A DNA stretch of 6,421 nucleotides from CAZMJP01 sp964566895 (lineage in GTDB: Bacteria; Patescibacteriota; Patescibacteriia; UBA2591; UBA6264): the NCBI GenBank assembly GCA_964566895.1, contig CAZMJP010000030.1:1-6421 (forward strand). The letters are read 5' to 3'. Under the pieces are notes generated by a model, which had not been told where the DNA came from, searched no databases, and saw nothing but the letters and a program-made list of their open reading frames with translations. A program made the translations under genes and the position numbers. Within the stretch, counting starts at the first letter, position 1. Each line of letters begins with the position of its first letter. Shown here piece after piece: positions 3,456 to 6,421 of this stretch.

Positions 3456-6416
3456 ATGGCGATTAAAAAAGAGTCAAAAGATAAAATTTTGAGAGGTTTA
3501 AATTCAGAGCAAAAACAGGCGGTCATTCACGATGCCGGGCCGCTGTTGATTATTGCCGGAGCCGGGACAGGCAAAACAACCGTCATTACCAGGAGGATTG
3601 CTTGGTTGATTTTACAGGGTTTAGCCAAACCAGAAGAGATTTTGGGGGTTACTTTCACTGATAAAGCCGCCGAGGAAATGGAGCAAAGAGTAGACCAATT
3701 ATTGCCTTATGGTTATGTTGACCTTTGGATTTCCACCTTTCATTCGTTTTGCCAAAGAGTTCTGCAGGAGCATGCTGTAGATATTGGCTTGCCTTTGGAT
3801 TTTAAACTTTTAAATTCTGTTCAGCAGTCTTTTTTGGTTTTGAACAATTTTGACCGTTTTAATCTTGATTATTATCGGCCCTTGGGCAATCCGACTAAAT
3901 TTGTTCGCGATTTAATTGAGCACTTTTCTCGAGCCAAAGACGAGCTGATTAGTCCGTCCGGATATTTAGAATATGCTCAAAATTTGAAGTTAGACAAAGA
4001 TACAGCTATGTCGGATGAACTTGTCGGCGCGGAGACATCCCGCCTTAGAGAGGTGGCTGAGGCTTATCATACTTATCAGCAAATACTTTTGGAAAATAAC
4101 GCTTTAGATTTCGGCGACCTGATTAATTATACCATTGAGCTTTTTGAAAAGAGACCTCAAATTTTAGAAAAATACCGCCGGCAATTTAAATACATTTTAG
4201 TTGATGAATTTCAGGATACTAACTGGGCTCAATATCAATTGCTCCGAATGTTAGCCGCGCCGAAAAACAATTTGAATGTGGTTTCAGACGATGATCAAGC
4301 GGTTTATCGATGGCGCGGAGCGTCTTACAACAATGTCCTTCAATTTAAAAAAGATTACCCTAAATCAAAGGGGGTGGTTTTAGTAAAAAATTATCGCTCT
4401 TGTCAGAACATTTTGGATTTAGCCTATCAGTTTATTCAGTTGAATAACCCGGCTCGTTTGGAAGCTCAGGAAGAGCAGGTTGTTAAAAAATTGAGAGCCG
4501 AGAGGCCGGGGCGAGGTGAGATTGTTCGCCTTCACGCTAAAACCCAAGAAGATGAAGCTCAAGGAGTGGTTAAAAAAATTATTGAGTTAAAACAAAAGAA
4601 TCCTGACTCAACTTGGAATGATTTTGCTATCTTGGTTCGGGCTAATAATCAGGCGGAGGTTTTTTGTTCCGCTTTGCAATTTGCCGATATTCCCTATCAG
4701 TTTTTGGCCCGCAAGGGTTTATTTTCCAAACCGATTGTTTTAGACATCTTGGCTTATTTAAAGCTGCTGGATAATTATCATGAAAGCCCGGCTATATACC
4801 GGATTTTATCCTCGCCGATTTTTAGCCAGAAAATTGATAACAGCGATTTGTCCAATTTAATTTATTTGGCTAATAAGAAAAACTGGTCGCTTTACGAGGC
4901 GATAAAAAGGGCGGCTACTCTAACCGACCTTTTACCGGAGACGGTTAGCCAATTGGATAAACTTCTTTTATGGATTGAAAAACACACTCAAGTGGCTAAA
5001 ACGGAGAGCGTCAGTAAAGTTATTTTTAATTTTTTGCAAGATAGTGGTTATTTAAAGATTTTGTCGTCTTTGGCAATAAAAAACGGGATAAAGAGCACGG
5101 AAAATATTTTTTATTTAAATCAGTTTTTTAAAAAAGTAGAAAATTTTGAGGCGGTTAATCTTGACAAATCAATTGTTAATTTTAATCGGATGGTTGATTT
5201 AATGATTCAAACGGGAGACAGCGGTGATATGGAGGCTGAAGCTGAGACCGGACCGGAAGCCGTGAAAGTGAGCACGATTCACAGCGCCAAAGGGTTAGAG
5301 TGGCCCTGGGTTTTCGTGGTTAATTTAGTTGACCGGCGTTTTCCGACCACCCAGCGAAAACAGGCTATTGAATTGCCGGAGGCTTTAATGAAAGAGATTA
5401 TTCCAGAGGGAGATGTTCACATTCAAGAAGAGAGGCGGTTGTTTTATGTGGCTTTGACTCGGGCTAAACAAGGGCTTTTCCTTACTTCAGCCGAGGATTA
5501 TGGCGGGAAAACAACAAAAAAACTTTCTCGTTTTTTATCCGAATTGGGTTTGGCTAAGAAGGATCAGAAATCGTCCAAACAGGCCGAATTTTTACAGAGA
5601 TTTTCTTTTTGGAAACCCGTTAAACAGGCTGAATCGGCGAAAGAAGCGATTAAATTACCAGGGAAATTCAGTTTTTCTCAATTAGCCGCTTTTGAAGTTT
5701 GCCCGCTTCAGTATAAATTTGCTTTTATTTTAAGGATTCCCTGTAAAGGAAAATATACCTTTAGTTTTGGTCATACCTTGCATCAAACCCTTCACCGGTT
5801 TTTACAAGAATGGCTGGAACAAAAGAAGGCTGTCCAAGCGGGTTTGTTTTCCACCCCCTCCGTGTCCCCGTCTTTTGATTCCTTGTTGAAAATTTATCAA
5901 GAGTCGTGGATTGACGAATGGTATGAGAGTAAAGAACATCAGGAAAAATACAGGAGAGAAGGGAAAAAGGCCTTAAAGATGTTTTATGATGATTTTATAA
6001 AAAATCCGCCCTCAATAAAATATTTGGAGCAAGATTTTAATTTTAAATTAGGGACGTATTTGATTAAAGGGAGAATAGACAGGATCGACCAAACTGAAAA
6101 AGGACTGGAAATTATAGATTATAAAACCGGCAAGACCAAGGGAGGCAAGCTTAGCTTGGAAGACAAGGAGCAGCTTTTAATTTATCAATTAGCCGTTCAA
6201 TCTTTGATGGGGGAGCCGGTGGCGCGCTTGACTTATTATTATTTAGGGAGCGGAGAAAGAATTTCTTTTTGCCCTTCTTCAGAGGAGCTTGAGCAAATGC
6301 AGAAAAAAATTATTGAAACAATTGGGCGGATTAAAGACAGCGATTTTCCGCCCAATCCCGGGCGGATGTGCGAATGGTGCGACTTTCGCGAAATTTGCGA
6401 GCACCGAGCGGTTTAA
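3456..6416 (+). CDS. UvrD/Rep-type helicase fused to RecB-like nuclease with Fe-S cluster
   Basis: Superfamily 1A 3'-5' DNA helicase with a C-terminal PD-(D/E)XK nuclease, 986 residues, complete. Helicase motifs: Q motif LNSEQKQAV (15-23), Walker A GAGTGKT (35-41), Ia TFTDKAAEEM (66-75), Ib STFHSFCQR (93-101), II VDEFQDT (249-255), III SDDDQAVYRWRGA (277-289), IV KNYRS (311-315), V STIHSAKGLEW (606-616), VI EERRLFYVALTRAK (658-671). The nuclease domain is roughly 737-986: FSFSQLAAFEVCP, FGHTLHQTL, GRIDRID (D875), IDYKTGK (D888, K890), EQLLIY. Cys 749, 972, 975 and 981 (C-x2-C-x5-C at the end) match the 4Fe-4S staple of AddB and Cas4-like nucleases. The architecture resembles AddA, RecB and Adn subunits, so a role in double-strand-end resection and recombination repair is inferred. 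No partner subunit is in the window. ATG 3456 sits just before the Q motif and is set by the promoter. Confidence 0.93.
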   Translation: MAIKKESKDKILRGLNSEQKQAVIHDAGPLLIIAGAGTGKTTVITRRIAWLILQGLAKPEEILGVTFTDKAAEEMEQRVDQLLPYGYVDLWISTFHSFCQRVLQEHAVDIGLPLDFKLLNSVQQSFLVLNNFDRFNLDYYRPLGNPTKFVRDLIEHFSRAKDELISPSGYLEYAQNLKLDKDTAMSDELVGAETSRLREVAEAYHTYQQILLENNALDFGDLINYTIELFEKRPQILEKYRRQFKYILVDEFQDTNWAQYQLLRMLAAPKNNLNVVSDDDQAVYRWRGASYNNVLQFKKDYPKSKGVVLVKNYRSCQNILDLAYQFIQLNNPARLEAQEEQVVKKLRAERPGRGEIVRLHAKTQEDEAQGVVKKIIELKQKNPDSTWNDFAILVRANNQAEVFCSALQFADIPYQFLARKGLFSKPIVLDILAYLKLLDNYHESPAIYRILSSPIFSQKIDNSDLSNLIYLANKKNWSLYEAIKRAATLTDLLPETVSQLDKLLLWIEKHTQVAKTESVSKVIFNFLQDSGYLKILSSLAIKNGIKSTENIFYLNQFFKKVENFEAVNLDKSIVNFNRMVDLMIQTGDSGDMEAEAETGPEAVKVSTIHSAKGLEWPWVFVVNLVDRRFPTTQRKQAIELPEALMKEIIPEGDVHIQEERRLFYVALTRAKQGLFLTSAEDYGGKTTKKLSRFLSELGLAKKDQKSSKQAEFLQRFSFWKPVKQAESAKEAIKLPGKFSFSQLAAFEVCPLQYKFAFILRIPCKGKYTFSFGHTLHQTLHRFLQEWLEQKKAVQAGLFSTPSVSPSFDSLLKIYQESWIDEWYESKEHQEKYRREGKKALKMFYDDFIKNPPSIKYLEQDFNFKLGTYLIKGRIDRIDQTEKGLEIIDYKTGKTKGGKLSLEDKEQLLIYQLAVQSLMGEPVARLTYYYLGSGERISFCPSSEELEQMQKKIIETIGRIKDSDFPPNPGRMCEWCDFREICEHRAV

Positions 6417-6421
6417 GGAAA

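Noticed and set aside
5500..5685. 61-codon + strand open frame inside the helicase-nuclease gene
   Set aside because: Out-of-frame reading of the linker between helicase and nuclease domains; Asn/Arg-rich with no start signal.

Overview
The window is an AT-rich bacterial fragment with four protein genes, all on the + strand and covering most of the sequence. I think it comes from a Candidate Phyla Radiation (Patescibacteria, probably Parcubacteria-like) genome. Three things suggest this. The first gene belongs to a long, cysteine-rich family of unknown function that I recognise from those genomes. None of the genes has a Shine-Dalgarno sequence. The intergenic DNA carries short palindromes of a kind I associate with them. 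TGA is used as a stop (gene 1) and all frames are consistent with the standard bacterial code, so the recoded Gracilibacteria/SR1 groups are unlikely. The assignment is an inference and needs a database search.

Layout: (1) 1-1618, a Cys-rich zinc-ribbon/solenoid protein of unknown function. Its 5' end lies outside the window, and a one-base frameshift near a run of six C breaks its N-terminal zinc ribbon. (2) 1619-1969, a gene-free gap of about 350 bases with a perfect 10-bp palindrome plus a degenerate direct copy, two or three terminator-like hairpins, and a strong extended -10 promoter for the next gene. (3) 1970-2416, cytidine deaminase (cdd). (4) 2417-2544, a gap filled with short TCCGAA/TTCGGA units arranged as an inverted repeat. 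(5) 2545-3348, a TatD-family metal-dependent nuclease, carrying an apparent nine-codon palindromic insertion related to the palindrome in the first gap. (6) 3349-3455, a symmetric hairpin terminator, then a promoter placed so that transcription should start at or next to the A of the following ATG. (7) 3456-6416, a complete 986-residue UvrD/Rep-type helicase fused to a RecB-like nuclease with a predicted 4Fe-4S cluster.

The genes do not form one obvious pathway. cdd serves pyrimidine salvage. TatD and the helicase-nuclease both act on nucleic acids (3'-5' exonuclease, and probable double-strand-end processing), but a terminator and a new promoter separate them, so they look independently transcribed. 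The most unusual content is the architecture of the first protein: nearly every cysteine in the core is spaced in multiples of three residues, and there is an ungapped 149-residue internal duplication. The mobile-looking palindrome, found both between genes and inside tatD, is the next most notable item.
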